A stretch of 64,000 nt of DNA, taken from assembly GCA_963716215.1 (NCBI GenBank), contig OY970298.1, positions 434,001 to 498,000 of the forward strand. Direction: 5' to 3'. Made by a program: the position numbers and the translations under genes. This stretch comes from JACVRW01 sp963716215. Its GTDB lineage: Bacteria > Actinomycetota > Thermoleophilia > Solirubrobacterales > Thermoleophilaceae. Below are positions 9,097 to 18,320 of the stretch, in pieces (position 1 is the first letter of the stretch; each line of letters begins with the position of its first letter). Under the pieces are notes generated by a model that had not been told where the DNA came from, made no database searches, and worked only from the letters and a program-made list of their open reading frames with translations.

Positions 9097-9188
9097 GCCC
9101 GCGCCTCGATCGGCAGCATGGAGCCTCCGGCCGCCCAAGGGACCGAAGTCAGCCTTGCCGTGACGTCGCCACGCCAGATGCTGTCGTA

Positions 9189-10358
9189 GTGGGCGTTTCC
9201 ACGACCGACATCGAGTTCGACCCGTTCTCACTCGAGAGCATGGTGGACCCGTATCCCACCTACCGGGCGCTGCTCGCCGATGCCCCCGTGTACCGCAGCG
9301 AGCGGCGCGGGTTCTGGGCGCTATCGCGCTACGCCGACGTGCAGCAGGCGGCGCGCGACCTGGACCGCTTCTCGAGCGAGGGCGGGGTGGACCTGTCGGG
9401 CAGCGTGGGGCTGGCCGGTCCGGGCGGATTCCTGGACATGGACCCTCCGCGCCACGACGAGCTCCGTCGGGTGGTGCGGGGGTTCTTCACACCGAAGGCG
9501 ATCCTCTCGCTCGAAGATCAGATCCGCGCTCACGTCGAGGGATTGACCACAGGGTTCGTGGAGAGGGGCACCGCCGACCTAGGCGTGGAGCTGGCGCGTC
9601 CCCTGCCGCTGCGGAGCATCTGCGCCCTGCTCGGGTTTCCCGCGGCCGACGACGCGGCGCTCGGGGGCTGGTTCGACGCGATGGTGCGCCGCGACCCCGG
9701 CACGGCGGAGGTGCCGGACAGCGCTCGCGAGGCCGCCGATGCGATGCGGCGGTACATCGACGCCGCCGCGGCCGACGGGGCCGACGATGTGTTCGGCGCA
9801 CTGATCGGCGCGGTAGAGAGTGGGGAGCTGACGGCGCAGGAACGGACCGGCATCTGCGTGCTGCTCTTTCTCGCCGGGATCTCGACCGCCGCGGGGCTGA
9901 TCTCCACCTCGCTGTACCTCCTGAGCCTGTACCCCGACCAGCGAGCGGCCCTCGTAGCGGACCCGACCCTGATTCCGCAGGCCGTGGAGGAGCTCGTGAG
10001 GTACGTCTCGCCCGTTCAGGCGCTTGCCCGAACGACGAAGGAGCCCGTGGAGCTGCACGGCTGCGCGATCCCGGAGGGCGCCAAGGTGCTGCTGGTGTAC
10101 GGGGCCGCGAACCGGGACCCGCGTCGCTTCCCGAACCCGGACGAGTTGGACCTGCGACGCGACTCGGTTCGCCATCTCGGGTTCGGCGAGGGGATCCACT
10201 TCTGCCTGGGAGCGCACCTCGCCCGGTTGCAGATGCGCGTCGTCCTCGAGGTGCTGCTGCCGCGGCTCCGCGACTTCGAGGTGGCGGGGCCGGTCGAGTG
10301 GATGACCACGCCCGGTGATCGCGGGTTGGATCGGCTGCCGGTGCGGTTCGCTCGCTAG
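9189..10358 (+). CDS. cytochrome P450
   Basis: 389 residues, a soluble bacterial P450. The heme loop HLGFGEGIHFCLGAHLAR gives Cys339 as the iron ligand, the ExxR motif is EELVRY, and LDMDPPRHDELRRVV is the C-helix region. The I-helix reads FLAGISTAAGL, so the acidic residue that normally precedes the threonine (AGxDT/ET) is Ser here, which may alter oxygen activation. No ferredoxin or reductase lies next to it, so redox partners must be elsewhere. The start GTG 9189 is the first plausible one and lies 92 nt from the divergent FkbM gene. The substrate is unknown. Confidence 0.92.
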   Translation: MGVSTTDIEFDPFSLESMVDPYPTYRALLADAPVYRSERRGFWALSRYADVQQAARDLDRFSSEGGVDLSGSVGLAGPGGFLDMDPPRHDELRRVVRGFFTPKAILSLEDQIRAHVEGLTTGFVERGTADLGVELARPLPLRSICALLGFPAADDAALGGWFDAMVRRDPGTAEVPDSAREAADAMRRYIDAAAADGADDVFGALIGAVESGELTAQERTGICVLLFLAGISTAAGLISTSLYLLSLYPDQRAALVADPTLIPQAVEELVRYVSPVQALARTTKEPVELHGCAIPEGAKVLLVYGAANRDPRRFPNPDELDLRRDSVRHLGFGEGIHFCLGAHLARLQMRVVLEVLLPRLRDFEVAGPVEWMTTPGDRGLDRLPVRFAR

Positions 10359-10442
10359 ACGAGCGATCTATATTACTGAGCGTTGTTTCATGCAATAGTC
10401 GTGACGGGGGCGAGCTTCCCTCCAGTTCGGCTTCCAAGGTTC

Positions 10443-12050
10443 ATGGATTCCACTCACGTCGCTCGTCATGCAGGTCGGATCGCGGTGACCGCCGTCTTCG
10501 GATGGCTGCTGTTTGGGGTCGCGCCGGCCGGGGCGAGCGAGTACGTCGTGCACGCCTGTCGTCTTCCGGATGGCCGTCCGGCACCCGCAGCCGGCTGGCA
10601 CTCTCGAGGAGAGGGCAACGTTCTCCTCCAGAACGGCTGCCTAGGTGGCGGCAGCCTGTCGGTCCTCTTCCGCCCCGGAACGCTCGCTAACAGTCAGTGG
10701 TCTGGCCCGTGGGGTGACTGGTACTTCGACGCGCCCCCAGATACCCGGGTCTCGGCGTACTCCATATACCGGCACGTCAACGTCCATTCCACCTCAGGGC
10801 CCCCATCCGAATCATCTGTGTACCACCACTACACCGATGACTGGACCTGGCAGTTTTCACGCGACGGTTGCAACCCAGCCATCTGTAGTCAGCTCGGCCA
10901 CAACCCGGCCGTGCCGAGACATTCGGCGAACCTGGTACGAGTCGATGATGTCGCGGAGCGCAGGATCGGATTCGTCATCGAGTGCTGGCGAACCGACACC
11001 ACGAACGGATGCCCGTCGTGGTGGCGACCGTCTTTCCACCTGTACGCCGCAGATGTGACGCTGGAAGATATCCACCGCCCAGTCATTGCAGGAGTTGCCG
11101 GCAACCTTGCAGGCAGCCTGCAGGGGACACAAACGGTGGTTGTTCGCGGCCACGATCGGGGGAGCGGACTGCAGCAATCGCGCCTCGAGGTCGACGGTGC
11201 CCTGCTCGCTCAGCAGTCTTTCGACGGTGTCGCCTCGTGTAAGAAGCCTTTTACGAGCCCCGTCCCTTGCCCGCTTTCGGGGGAACGCCGCATTCCGCTC
11301 GACACGTCGCAGCTCTCTGACGGCGCCCATTCTCTCCGGGTCGTCCTCGTCGACGCTGCAGGCAATGCAACTGCGTCGGAGACGTACGGGATCCAGGTTG
11401 CCAATGGGGGGAAATCGTGCGCGTACGGCCTCACTGCTCGGCTCGGAGCCAAGTTTCGCCGGAGTAGGAAAGCGCACGGCAGGGCAAGGGCCGGTGGGGC
11501 AGTCGCGGTGTACGGTCGCCTGCGAGATTCGAAGGCCGACCCGATCGGTGGCGCAACGATCCTGGTGCTTGTCCGTGAGCAGTACGAGCCGGCGTATCAC
11601 CAGGCACGAGCCGTGGTGACCCGATCCAACGGTCGCTTTCGCGTCGTCCTCCCCGCTAGTGCCACGCAACGCATCCGGCTGGCCTACTGCTCAGCGGGTG
11701 GAGGCGCAGCGCGAAACCTCCGCTTGGTCGTCAGGGCTGCATCCCAGATCACGGTGAGGCCTCGCCGCCTCCGAAATGGCGAGTCGGTAACGCTGACTGG
11801 TCGCCTAAGAGGGCGGCATATTCCCTCGACCGGGAAACTCGTCGAAGTCCAGGCGTTTTTCCGCAACCGCTGGAGAACGATTTCAACCGTTAGGTCGACG
11901 CCGCACGGCCTTTGGCGCTTCAGGTATCGCTTCGATGGCACGCGTGGCCGAGTCGCCTACAGGTTCCGTGCGTACCTGCCAAGGGAGGGTGGATACCCCT
12001 ATTCCTCAGGTGCCTCAACGCCAGTTCGCGTGGTCGTAACCGGACCGTGA
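10443..12050 (+). CDS. large secreted protein with C-terminal Ig-like domains, unknown function
   Basis: 535 residues from ATG 10443 (a TTG 60 nt upstream is possible but lies before the signal peptide). The signal sequence ends about residue 37 (GVAPAGASEYVVHAC). The middle part has several Cys and Trp residues (HACRLPDG, NGCLGGGS, WSGPWGDWYF, CWRTDTTNGCPSWW) as in disulfide-bonded surface proteins. Residues about 220-325 look like an Ig/cadherin-like domain (DRGSGLQQSRLEVDG, DGAHSLRVVLVDAAGN). The last 200 form two further beta-domains with carboxypeptidase-regulatory-like patterns. Third codon positions are visibly less GC-biased than in the neighbours, which suggests transfer or relaxed selection. 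Function is unknown. Confidence 0.75.
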   Translation: MDSTHVARHAGRIAVTAVFGWLLFGVAPAGASEYVVHACRLPDGRPAPAAGWHSRGEGNVLLQNGCLGGGSLSVLFRPGTLANSQWSGPWGDWYFDAPPDTRVSAYSIYRHVNVHSTSGPPSESSVYHHYTDDWTWQFSRDGCNPAICSQLGHNPAVPRHSANLVRVDDVAERRIGFVIECWRTDTTNGCPSWWRPSFHLYAADVTLEDIHRPVIAGVAGNLAGSLQGTQTVVVRGHDRGSGLQQSRLEVDGALLAQQSFDGVASCKKPFTSPVPCPLSGERRIPLDTSQLSDGAHSLRVVLVDAAGNATASETYGIQVANGGKSCAYGLTARLGAKFRRSRKAHGRARAGGAVAVYGRLRDSKADPIGGATILVLVREQYEPAYHQARAVVTRSNGRFRVVLPASATQRIRLAYCSAGGGAARNLRLVVRAASQITVRPRRLRNGESVTLTGRLRGRHIPSTGKLVEVQAFFRNRWRTISTVRSTPHGLWRFRYRFDGTRGRVAYRFRAYLPREGGYPYSSGASTPVRVVVTGP

Positions 12051-12187
12051 GACCGGGAGTCATTAGGCCCTGCGCTCGGTACGGGCACCAGCCGCGGCGA
12101 ATCGAACATTGAGCACCTATGTGATGTCGAATGTTCGATCGGCCGGGCCCCGGGGCCCGGAGCGCCCGCCGCATAGGGTTTCGGGCC

Positions 12188-12778
12188 GTGCCGGCCGAGC
12201 CCGAACAGCCCACCTTCTACTACGACCTCGGCTCCCCCTACGCCTGGCTCGCCGCCGAGCGCGTCCATCAGGTGCTGCCGCAGGTCCCGGTGTGGCAGCC
12301 CATCCTGCTCGGTGGCATCTGGCAGCAGACCGGCGGCGGCTCCTGGGCGCACACCGACAAGCGGGACGAGGGCATGCGCGAGGTCGAGCGCCGGGCCGCC
12401 GAGTACGGGCTCCTCCCGGTCCGCTGGCCGCCCAACTGGCCCGCGAACACCCTGCAGGCCATGCGCGCCGCCGTCTTCGCCCAGCAGACGGGCCGCGCCG
12501 TCGCCTTCTCCCTCGCCGCCTTTCGCCAGGCCTTCGCCGCGGGCAAGGATCTCGGCGACGTCGACAACGTCCTGATCGCCGCCGCGGCCTGCGAGCTCCA
12601 TCCCAACGCCGTGCTCAAGGCGATCGGCCTTAAGTCCACCAAGGATCGCCTCAAGCAGGCCACCCAGGAGGCCTACGAGCGCGGCGTTCGCGGCGTGCCG
12701 AGCGTGCTCGTCGGCGACCAGCTCTTCTGGGGCGACGACCGCCTCGAAGACGCGGCGGCCGCACTCGCCGCGCGCTAG
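12188..12778 (+). CDS. DsbA-fold 2-hydroxychromene-2-carboxylate isomerase family protein
   Basis: 196 residues. It begins FYYDLGSPYAWLAAERV, the signature of the DsbA-like HCCA isomerase/FrnE group; the Ser of GSPY stands where DsbA has its CxxC, so it is not a disulfide oxidase. Near the end is GVRGVPSVLVGDQLFWGDDRL, matching the cis-Pro loop and the GxxRL ending of the family. HCCA isomerases work with glutathione or related thiols in aromatic degradation; the substrate here is not known. The start GTG 12188 follows a TAGGGT box by 8 nt, which makes a leaderless transcript likely. Confidence 0.8.
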   Translation: MPAEPEQPTFYYDLGSPYAWLAAERVHQVLPQVPVWQPILLGGIWQQTGGGSWAHTDKRDEGMREVERRAAEYGLLPVRWPPNWPANTLQAMRAAVFAQQTGRAVAFSLAAFRQAFAAGKDLGDVDNVLIAAAACELHPNAVLKAIGLKSTKDRLKQATQEAYERGVRGVPSVLVGDQLFWGDDRLEDAAAALAAR

Positions 12779-12788
12779 CCGCGCAGTC

Positions 12789-12805
12789 ACCCCCCACTCG
12801 GGGGT
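12789..12805 (+). terminator. short GC hairpin between isomerase gene and pdhA
   Basis: A 6-bp stem (ACCCCC/GGGGGT) with a 5-nt loop lies 10 nt after the isomerase stop and is followed by TTCGCGATTTT. It may end the isomerase transcript before the pdhA promoter (TACCCT at 12835-12840). The T-run is short and displaced, so factor-independent termination is only possible. Confidence 0.4.
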
Positions 12806-12848
12806 TCGCGATTTTGCGCCCGACCGGCACCGGGTACCCTCCCTCGCA

Positions 12849-14147
12849 ATGGCCACGAAGGAGACGCCGAAGGCCGGCAAGAGCGCCGAGAAAGGCAACG
12901 GCGACGGTGCCGACGCGGTAGCCGCCGACGAGATCAAGTTCGGCGAGGTCAAGCACGACCTCCCGGACAAGGAGACCTGCGAGACCGTCCTCGCGAAAAT
13001 GATGCTGATCCGCCGCTTCGAGGAGCGCGCGGGCGAGATGTACGCGAAGGCCAAGATCGGCGGCTTCCTACATCTCTGCATCGGCGAGGAAGCCACCGTG
13101 GTCGGCGGCACTCAGGCCCTGCGCGACACCGACTACCTCATGTCGACCTACCGCGAGCACGGTCAGGCACTGGCCCGCGGCACTTCGCCGGATGAGGTCA
13201 TGGCCGAGCTGTTCGGTCGCGCCACCGGCTGCTCGAAGGGTCGTGGCGGGTCGATGCACCTGTTCGACTGGGACCGGCGCTTCCTCGGCGGCTACGGCAT
13301 CGTCGGCGGCTCGCTGCCGCTGAGCGCCGGCGTCGCCCTCGCCAACGACTACCTCGAGAACGAGGACGTGATCCTCTCGATGATGGGCGACGGCGCCACC
13401 AACCAGGGCACGTTCAGCGAGACCATGAACCTCGCCGCGCTCTGGAAGCTCCCGGTGGTGTTCGTGATCATCAACAACCAGTTCGGCATGGGCACCGCGC
13501 TGCATCGCCACTCGGCGGTCACCGACCTCTCCCTCAAGTCGGAGGGCTTCGGCGTGCCGGGCACCCGCTGCGACGGCATGGACGTGCTCGACGTGCACAG
13601 CGTCGTCAGCGAAGCCCTGCGCTGCGCGCGCGAGGAGCGCCGCCCCCAGCTGGTCGAGGCCGTTACCTACCGCTACCGCGGCCACTCGATGGCCGACCCC
13701 GAGGAGTACCGCACCAAGGAAGAGGTCGAGGAGTGGCGCCAGCGCGACCCGATCAAGGCGTTCTCCGACCGCGTCGTCGCGGAGGGCGTCCTCGAGCAGG
13801 AGAACATCGAGCGCTTCGACGAGCAGGCGATCGAGGCCGTCGACGCAGCGGTCAAGTTCGCGGACGAGTCCCCATTCCCCGACCTCGATTCGCTCTACGA
13901 CGACATCTACGTCTTCGACAGCGACGCGCCCGCCTGGTGGACCGTCGACGAGCGCTCGCCAGAAGTGCACCGCGGCGAGCGCGAGCGCGAGGCCGGCGAG
14001 GTGCCGCACAAGCTCGCGGAGCAGGGCGCCGCGTACGCGGGGGTCGAGCGGCGCCAGCGCAAGCGCGACGAGGACGAGGACGAGAGCAAGGACGCGGAAG
14101 GCGAGGCTGGCTCCGACGATCCCGACGAGGACGAGGGCGCCGCCTGA
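12849..14147 (+). CDS. pdhA: pyruvate/2-oxoacid dehydrogenase E1 alpha subunit
   Basis: 432 residues. It is the thiamine-diphosphate-binding decarboxylase subunit; the cofactor motif runs from GDGATNQGTFSETMNLAALW to VIINNQ (GDG...NN). Other family patterns are SMHLFDWDRRFLGGYGIVGG and YRYRGHSMADPEEYRTKEE. Both ends are unusual: a charged N-terminal extension of about 30 residues and an acidic C-terminal tail of about 60 (DEDEDESKDAEGEAGSDDP). These may be assembly linkers. The ATG follows a TACCCT box by 8 nt. The stop shares one base with the ATG of the beta subunit (TGATG). This is the first gene of the three-gene E1alpha-E1beta-E2 operon. Confidence 0.95.
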   Translation: MATKETPKAGKSAEKGNGDGADAVAADEIKFGEVKHDLPDKETCETVLAKMMLIRRFEERAGEMYAKAKIGGFLHLCIGEEATVVGGTQALRDTDYLMSTYREHGQALARGTSPDEVMAELFGRATGCSKGRGGSMHLFDWDRRFLGGYGIVGGSLPLSAGVALANDYLENEDVILSMMGDGATNQGTFSETMNLAALWKLPVVFVIINNQFGMGTALHRHSAVTDLSLKSEGFGVPGTRCDGMDVLDVHSVVSEALRCAREERRPQLVEAVTYRYRGHSMADPEEYRTKEEVEEWRQRDPIKAFSDRVVAEGVLEQENIERFDEQAIEAVDAAVKFADESPFPDLDSLYDDIYVFDSDAPAWWTVDERSPEVHRGEREREAGEVPHKLAEQGAAYAGVERRQRKRDEDEDESKDAEGEAGSDDPDEDEGAA

Positions 14148-15130
14148 TGGCGACCATGCGTTACCGCGAGGCGCTCAACCAGGCGCTGCGCGAGGAGATG
14201 CAGGAGGACGAAACCGTCTTCCTCATGGGCGAGGACGTCGGCGTCTTCCAGGGCGCCTTCAAGGTCACCGCCGGGCTGCTCGAGGAGTTCGGCGAGAAGC
14301 GCGTCCGCGACACGCCGATCTCCGAGAACACCATCGTTGGGATGGGCGTCGGCTCGGCGATGATCGGGCTGCGCCCGGTCGTGGAGCTGATGACGATCAA
14401 CTTCTCGCTGCTGGCGATGGACCAGATCGTCAACCACGCCGCCGCGATCCGCTACATGTTCGGCGGCCAGGTGAAGGTGCCGATCGTGATCCGCATGCCG
14501 CAGGGCGCGGGACACCAGCTGGGCCCGACCCACTCCCACTGCTTCGAGGCCTTCTACCTCCACGTTCCCGGCCTGCTGGTAGCCGTCCCCTCCACCCCGG
14601 CGGACGCGAAAGGCCTACTGAAGACGGCGATCCGCGACGACAACCCGGTCGTCTTCATCGAGCACGAAACGCTCTACGGCCAGCGCGGCGAGGTGCCCGA
14701 GAACGGCGGCCCGATGCGCTTCGGCGAGGCCGCGATCCGACGTGAAGGCGACGATGTGACCATCATTGGCATCTCACGCATGGCACTCACAGCGGAAAAG
14801 GCGGCCGCGAAGCTCGCCGACGACCACGAGATCGACGCCGAGGTGATCGACCCGCGCACGCTGCGGCCGCTCGACCTCGACACGATCCTCGCATCCGTGG
14901 AGAAGACGAACCGCGCCGTGATCGTCGAGGAGGGCTGGCCGCACGGCGGCGTCGGCGCCAACCTCGCCGCGCTGATCCAGGAGCAGGCGTTCGACTCGCT
15001 AGACGCTCCCGTACAGCGCGTGACCGGAGCCGACGTGCCGATGCCGTACTCGAAGCCGTTGGAGCAGGCGTCGTTCCCACACGAGGAGCACGTCGTCCAA
15101 GCCGCGATAGCAACCTTCAGGGATCTCTAG
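14147..15130 (+). CDS. pdhB: pyruvate/2-oxoacid dehydrogenase E1 beta subunit
   Basis: 327 residues, the usual length. Family motifs are FLMGEDVGVFQGAF, DTPISENTIVGMGVGSAM, and GGQVKVPIVIRMPQGAGHQLGPTHSH; the His-rich stretch lies in the active-site channel formed with E1 alpha. The C-terminal transketolase-C domain contains EVIDPRTLRPLD. The start overlaps the pdhA stop by one base. An AGGAGGAG site then leads into the E2 gene 10 nt downstream, so the three subunits are co-expressed. Confidence 0.95.
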   Translation: MATMRYREALNQALREEMQEDETVFLMGEDVGVFQGAFKVTAGLLEEFGEKRVRDTPISENTIVGMGVGSAMIGLRPVVELMTINFSLLAMDQIVNHAAAIRYMFGGQVKVPIVIRMPQGAGHQLGPTHSHCFEAFYLHVPGLLVAVPSTPADAKGLLKTAIRDDNPVVFIEHETLYGQRGEVPENGGPMRFGEAAIRREGDDVTIIGISRMALTAEKAAAKLADDHEIDAEVIDPRTLRPLDLDTILASVEKTNRAVIVEEGWPHGGVGANLAALIQEQAFDSLDAPVQRVTGADVPMPYSKPLEQASFPHEEHVVQAAIATFRDL

Positions 15131-15140
15131 GAGGAGATGG

Positions 15141-16538
15141 ATGGCCACTGACGTGACGATGCCCCGACTGTCGGACTCGATGGAGGAGGGGACCGTCCTC
15201 AAGTGGCTCGTGGAGGAGGGTGGCGAGGTCAAGCGCGGTGAGCCGCTCGTGGAGATCGAGACGGACAAGGCCAACATGACCTATGAGGCCGACACCGACG
15301 GCGCGCTGATCGAGATCGTCGCCCAGGAGGGCGACACGCTCGCGATCGGCGAGACGATCGCCCGCATCGGCGACCCCAGCGAGGCCGGTGGGAACGGCAA
15401 GGCCGTGAAGAAGGAAGAGGAGAAGGAAGAGGAGCCGTCCGCCGAAGAGGCGGAGGCCGACGAGAGCAAGGGCGAGCCCGCCGAGAGCGAGGACACCGAG
15501 GAGGCCGAGGAGCGCGAGCCCGTCGGCGCCGAGGCGAGCGGCGACGCCGAGGCAACCGCCGAGGAGGGCGGCGGCGATACCAAGGCGGGCGCCGGCACGG
15601 CGACCAAGGAGCGCGCCCCGAGCGGCAACGGGGGCCGCGTCAAGGCGTCACCGGTCGCGCGGCGCATGGCCCGCGAGCTGGGCGTGGAGCTGGCGCGCCT
15701 GGAGGGCTCGGGCCCGGGCGGGCGGATCGTGAAGGCGGACGTGCAGGCCGCCGCCGAGGGTGGCGACGGCGACGGCGCGCCGGCCACCGAGGCGGCCCCG
15801 GCCAAGCCCGCCGAGCGCGCCCCGGAGCCGCAGCGCGGCGAGGCCGGCCCGAAGGGCGAGACCAACATCCAGGAGCTCACGCGCCTGCAGCAGACCGTGA
15901 GCCGCCGCATGGCCGAGTCGAAGGCCACGGCCCCGGAGTTCTCGATCTCGCTGACCGTCGACATGACCGACGCCGTGGAGTTGCGCAAGCGGCTCAAGGA
16001 GGTCGCCGACCCGGCGCCGTCGTTCAACGACATGGTCGTCAAGGCATCGGCGACGGCACTGCGCGAGCACCCGCGCGTGAACGGCGCCTACCGCGACGGC
16101 AAGTTCGAGCTCTACGAGCGCGTGAACATCGGCGTGGCCGTGGCGGCCCAGGACGCCCTGGTGGTGCCCACCGTCTTCGACGCCGATCGCAAGTCGCTCG
16201 GGCAGATCGCCCGTGACGCCCGGGCCGTGGCCGAGAAGGTGCGCGACAAGACGATCACGCCGCCCGAGCTGTCGGGTGCCACATTCACGGTGTCCAACCT
16301 CGGCATGTTCGGGATCGAGCTGTTCACGGCGATCATCAACCCGCCGCAGGCGGCGATCCTGACCGTCGGCGCCCTGGCGAAGCGCCCAGCCGTGGACGAC
16401 ACGGGCCGCATCGTGGCCCGCGACCAGATGCAGCTGTCGCTCGTGTGCGACCACCGCATCCTCTACGGTGCCGACGGTGCGCAGTTCCTGGCGCGCATCA
16501 AGGAGCTGCTCGAGCAGCCCCTCGCGCTGGCGCTCTAG
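15141..16538 (+). CDS. pdhC: dihydrolipoyl acyltransferase (E2) of 2-oxoacid dehydrogenase complex
   Basis: 465 residues in standard domain order. There is one lipoyl domain (1-80; lipoyl-Lys in ETDKANMTYEAD, about residue 43), a long Glu/Ala/Gly linker (about 90-165), a peripheral-subunit-binding domain (KASPVARRMARELGVELARL, about 170-205) and the catalytic acyltransferase core (about 240-465). The catalytic loop reads DHRILYGADGAQFL: His is present, but the usual DHRxxDG is DHRxxYG, a form known from cyanobacterial/plastid E2. It transfers the acyl group from E1 to CoA. The partner E3 is lpdA at 6957. Confidence 0.95.
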   Translation: MATDVTMPRLSDSMEEGTVLKWLVEEGGEVKRGEPLVEIETDKANMTYEADTDGALIEIVAQEGDTLAIGETIARIGDPSEAGGNGKAVKKEEEKEEEPSAEEAEADESKGEPAESEDTEEAEEREPVGAEASGDAEATAEEGGGDTKAGAGTATKERAPSGNGGRVKASPVARRMARELGVELARLEGSGPGGRIVKADVQAAAEGGDGDGAPATEAAPAKPAERAPEPQRGEAGPKGETNIQELTRLQQTVSRRMAESKATAPEFSISLTVDMTDAVELRKRLKEVADPAPSFNDMVVKASATALREHPRVNGAYRDGKFELYERVNIGVAVAAQDALVVPTVFDADRKSLGQIARDARAVAEKVRDKTITPPELSGATFTVSNLGMFGIELFTAIINPPQAAILTVGALAKRPAVDDTGRIVARDQMQLSLVCDHRILYGADGAQFLARIKELLEQPLALAL

Positions 16539-16565
16539 AGCATTTCGCGACTACTCTCGAAGGCT

Positions 16566-17300
16566 ATGGCTCAGCCAGATCGCCAGGCACGGATGCCTGC
16601 CACGCTCGATGAGGAGATCATCGCCGCGCAGGAGCAGGGGGTTATCTCCACCCTCACGGACGCGGCGCGGCTCGAGCGCATCAGAGCCGAGCTGCGAATG
16701 GGCTTCGACGCGCTCGCTCACGTCGGCCCCGCGGCCTCGTTCTTCGGCTCGGCCCGCACGCCGGCGGACGACCCGGAATACGCGCTCGCGCGCCGGACCG
16801 CGAAGCTGGTGGGCGAGTCGGGGCTGGCCATCATCACCGGCGGAGGCCCGGGTGTCATGGAGGCCGCCAACCGTGGCGCGCAGGACGCCGAGGCGCTCTC
16901 GATTGGCCTGAACATCGAGCTGCCGTTCGAGCAGGGACTCAACCCGTACTGCGACATCGGCCTGGAGTTCCACTACTTCTTCACGCGCAAGATCATGTTC
17001 GTCCGCTACGCGAGCGGCTTCGTCGCCTTCCCGGGCGGCTTCGGCACGCTCGACGAGACCTTCGAGGCGCTCACGCTGATCCAGACCGGCAAGGTGCGCC
17101 ACTTCCCGGTGGTGTTCGTCGGCAGCGACTACTGGAGCGGGCTGATCGAGTGGATCCGTGAGCGCGCGCTCAGCGAGGGCAAGATCTCGCCCGAGGACCT
17201 GAACCTGCTCTACGTGACCGACGACCCGTTCGAGGTGCGTGAGCGGCTCATGTCCGCAGCGCACCGTCAGGCGCGGTCATCCGTTCGTAGCGTTCCCTGA
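16566..17300 (+). CDS. LOG family protein (TIGR00730-like nucleotide phosphoribohydrolase)
   Basis: 244 residues. The two signature motifs of the LOG/lysine-decarboxylase-like family are present: GGGPGVMEAANRGA and PGGFGTLDETFEALTLIQ (PGGxGTxxE). Known members cleave nucleoside monophosphates, including cytokinin ribotides. An FFGSARTP start of the Rossmann fold is clear. The N-terminal 45 residues are a helical extension. The ATG follows a TACTCT box by 8 nt, suggesting its own leaderless promoter after the pdh operon. The 3' end overlaps the convergent PLD gene by 53 nt. Confidence 0.88.
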   Translation: MAQPDRQARMPATLDEEIIAAQEQGVISTLTDAARLERIRAELRMGFDALAHVGPAASFFGSARTPADDPEYALARRTAKLVGESGLAIITGGGPGVMEAANRGAQDAEALSIGLNIELPFEQGLNPYCDIGLEFHYFFTRKIMFVRYASGFVAFPGGFGTLDETFEALTLIQTGKVRHFPVVFVGSDYWSGLIEWIRERALSEGKISPEDLNLLYVTDDPFEVRERLMSAAHRQARSSVRSVP

Positions 17301-18315
17301 CCGCGTCGATGTAGGCCGCCAGGGTGTCGGCCAGCTCGGGATCGTGCACCTCGAGCACGTTCTCGGCGTTGCGCTCGCCGGAGCGCGACAGGTTGAACGA
17401 GCCGGCGAACACCCAGTCGTCCGCCACGGTCACCTTCGCGTGCATGAAGTCGTGGGGCGTCTCGGGCGAGTAGGTGGTGGAGGCCTTGCCGCGGAAGTCG
17501 GCGTGCTCGAGCACGGACGCGAGGATGGGGATCTTCCAGGCCGAGCGACCGTTGTCGCGCCACTGGAAGAAGACCTGCTGGAGCTGTGTCCGGTCGACCA
17601 CGCCGCGCAGGTCCACGCGCGCCTCGGCGGCGACCTCGGCGAGCGTGCCGATCACCGGCCCCGCGGTCAGCACCGGCGAGGCGATCCGGATGCGCTCGCG
17701 AGCCCGCCCGATCGCGCGCGCGATCCGGTGCGACAACTCCTCACCGTGGCCGGGCGTGAACCAGGCGCGTGCCTGGCGCCCGTCGAGGTCGAGCGTGCGC
17801 GGCTCGAGGTGACCGGAGCGGTCCACGTCGCGGGCCTTCCAGAGCTCCTCGAAATTGCGTGCGTACTCGGCCGCCACCGGTTGCGAGTGCGCGACCACGA
17901 TCACGTTCTCCTGCAGCGTCCACGAGTCCGTCGTCCAGTTGGTAGAGCCGGTCCAGACCGACTCCCCGTCCCGCACGACGTACTTGTGGTGCATCAGGTC
18001 GGGGATGCCCGGGATGCCGCAGGTGGGGAAGGGCAGCGCCTCGATCAGCTCGGGCTTGGTTTGCGGGGGCGGCGGGAAGATGCGCTCGTCGTGATCGGCG
18101 TTGTAGGCGATCCGCACCGCCACTCCGCGGGCGGCCGCGTCGCACAGCGCCGCCGAGACCACGTCGCCCGGCTCGCCCGGCAGCCGCACGTCGTAGAGGG
18201 CGAGGTCGAGCGTCTGCCGCGCCTCGCCCAGGAACGCGGCGACCCGCTTGGCCAGTTCCAGCGCGGTGTGCTCGCCCGGATGGAGCGGGTGCACCTCGAC
18301 GGGGGCGGTCGGCAT
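17248..18315 (-). CDS. phospholipase D-like protein with two HKD motifs
   Basis: 355 residues. Two HKD-type motifs are visible: HHKYVVRDGESVWTGSTNW and HAKVTVADDWVFAGSFNLS (HxK-x4-D, followed by the GS(x)N pattern), the arrangement of PLD-family phosphodiesterases. There is no signal peptide. Substrates in this family range from phospholipids to nucleic acids, and the sequence does not decide. The start codon lies 5 nt from the stop of the enolase-superfamily gene upstream (18321), so the two form a minus-strand operon. Confidence 0.85.
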   Translation of the reverse strand: MPTAPVEVHPLHPGEHTALELAKRVAAFLGEARQTLDLALYDVRLPGEPGDVVSAALCDAAARGVAVRIAYNADHDERIFPPPPQTKPELIEALPFPTCGIPGIPDLMHHKYVVRDGESVWTGSTNWTTDSWTLQENVIVVAHSQPVAAEYARNFEELWKARDVDRSGHLEPRTLDLDGRQARAWFTPGHGEELSHRIARAIGRARERIRIASPVLTAGPVIGTLAEVAAEARVDLRGVVDRTQLQQVFFQWRDNGRSAWKIPILASVLEHADFRGKASTTYSPETPHDFMHAKVTVADDWVFAGSFNLSRSGERNAENVLEVHDPELADTLAAYIDAVRERYERMTAPDGALRT

Positions 18316-18320
18316 ACGGC

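Noticed and set aside
10383..10442. TTG start for the large secreted protein
   Set aside because: The 20 added residues precede a complete signal sequence that begins at ATG 10443.
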